Below, piece by piece: positions 63,677-64,000 of a DNA stretch of 64,000 nucleotides. Origin of the DNA: Bacteroidales bacterium UBA4363 (lineage in GTDB: Bacteria; Bacteroidota; Bacteroidia; Bacteroidales; Paludibacteraceae); the NCBI GenBank assembly GCA_002393965.1, contig DGSL01000010.1, forward strand, positions 1 through 64,000. The letters run 5' to 3'. The notes below the pieces were generated by a model. The model did no database searches. It was not told the origin of the DNA and worked only from the letters and a program-made list of their open reading frames with translations. Both the position numbers and the translations under genes were made by a program. The stretch's first letter is position 1, and each line of letters starts with the position of its first letter.

Positions 63677-64000
63677 ATGTTCCTACCATCATACCGTATT
63701 AAACATCACAGCAATAAGGCACACACGTTTCCTTTCTTGCTTATTCTTCTCTCACTTGCATCTTTCATGATGCTTTTAGTTTCCTGTGAGAAAGGGCGCA
63801 TACTGACCTCCATCACGGGTTCTGCCCATGAGATTCTAGTCGTGGTTGATCCTCAGCAGCGCAAGACATCTGCCTTCCGTTCATTGCTTGACAGTCTGCA
63901 AACAGACATTCCCGGTCTTCCACAGGCAGAGCCCACGTTATCCGTATCCATCTGTTCCCCCTCCGAATTCACCTCCATGTTGAAGCCTACGCGCAACATT
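63677..64000 (+). CDS. DUF4837 lipoprotein (partial, runs off the window)
   Basis: The first 108 codons are present. A long N-terminus leads to a lipoprotein signal with LVSC at about residue 37. ITGSAHEILVVVD, LDSLQTDIPGLPQAEP and the closing LKPTRNI match the DUF4837 family of Bacteroidota lipoproteins of unknown function. An internal start nearer the hydrophobic stretch is possible. Confidence 0.75.
   Translation, partial: MFLPSYRIKHHSNKAHTFPFLLILLSLASFMMLLVSCEKGRILTSITGSAHEILVVVDPQQRKTSAFRSLLDSLQTDIPGLPQAEPTLSVSICSPSEFTSMLKPTRNI

Overview
The window looks like chromosomal DNA of a member of the order Bacteroidales (phylum Bacteroidota). The evidence is as follows. Many genes are preceded by the Bacteroidota -7 box TAnnTTTG, several with a TTTG -33 box at exactly 19 bp. 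Shine-Dalgarno sequences are scarce. Families typical of the phylum are present: DUF3256, DUF4837, DUF1460, DUF4922, PepSY-like, a fused DAHP synthase-chorismate mutase, a long TamB, and FGE-like lipoproteins. The order tsaD / tamB and coaX - OMP - TPR - lptC - DUF21/CBS - ppiD is also familiar from this order. I do not assign a genus. Layout: positions 1-2700 are an accessory patch. It holds a structured repeat unit, a G-rich non-coding stretch, a 5'-truncated Mu-F-like phage head protein with a nuclease-toxin-like tail (minus strand), and a purine-rich alginate-lyase-family gene. Positions 3380-7590 are an aromatic amino acid operon (pheA, aminotransferase, DAHP synthase-chorismate mutase, tyrA). 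It is preceded by an exact-spacing promoter, a 19-residue leader peptide with 10 Phe/Tyr/Trp residues, and mutually exclusive antiterminator and terminator hairpins. Positions 7800-14540 carry DUF1460 and Sel1 proteins, pyrG, yidC, tRNA-Gln and type B L31. Positions 14600-15070 are an array of six tandem structured repeats, about 78-80 bp apart, whose stems covary; related copies lie in the pyrG leader and at the window start. Positions 15200-29540 hold small lipoproteins, purU, a HIT-like DUF4922 protein, an FGE-like lipoprotein, purB, an ABC exporter, an alanine symporter, a metallopeptidase-like lipoprotein, a GH13 glycosidase and mazG. tRNA-Pro (29605) is followed by an integration scar: the 3' end of a serine recombinase and a frameshifted XRE regulator. 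Two minus-strand surface-protein genes with matching 5' leaders come next. From about 32150 to 41060 there is one apparent transcription unit: a histidine leader peptide with attenuator, then a hotdog thioesterase, hisG, hisD, hisC, hisB, kdsB, an M16-like protein without its zinc site, truA (the hisT homologue) and an EamA transporter. The gaps between its genes are at most 57 bp. Positions 41100-51900 are mostly minus-strand envelope genes (lipoprotein, secreted protein, TPR protein, DUF3256, TamB), plus tRNA-Asp and a PepSY-like protein on the plus strand. Positions 52000-64000 are plus-strand housekeeping and envelope genes: tsaD, an exosortase-family protein, an SBF transporter, coaX, an outer membrane porin-like protein, a TPR protein, lptC, a CNNM/CBS protein, a PpiD-like isomerase, rlmN and the start of a DUF4837 lipoprotein cut by the window edge. 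The most interesting content is regulatory: two classical leader-peptide attenuators with complete alternative pairings, truA at the distal end of the attenuated his unit, the covarying repeat family, and the paired leader elements and hairpin around 30.7-31.6 kb.
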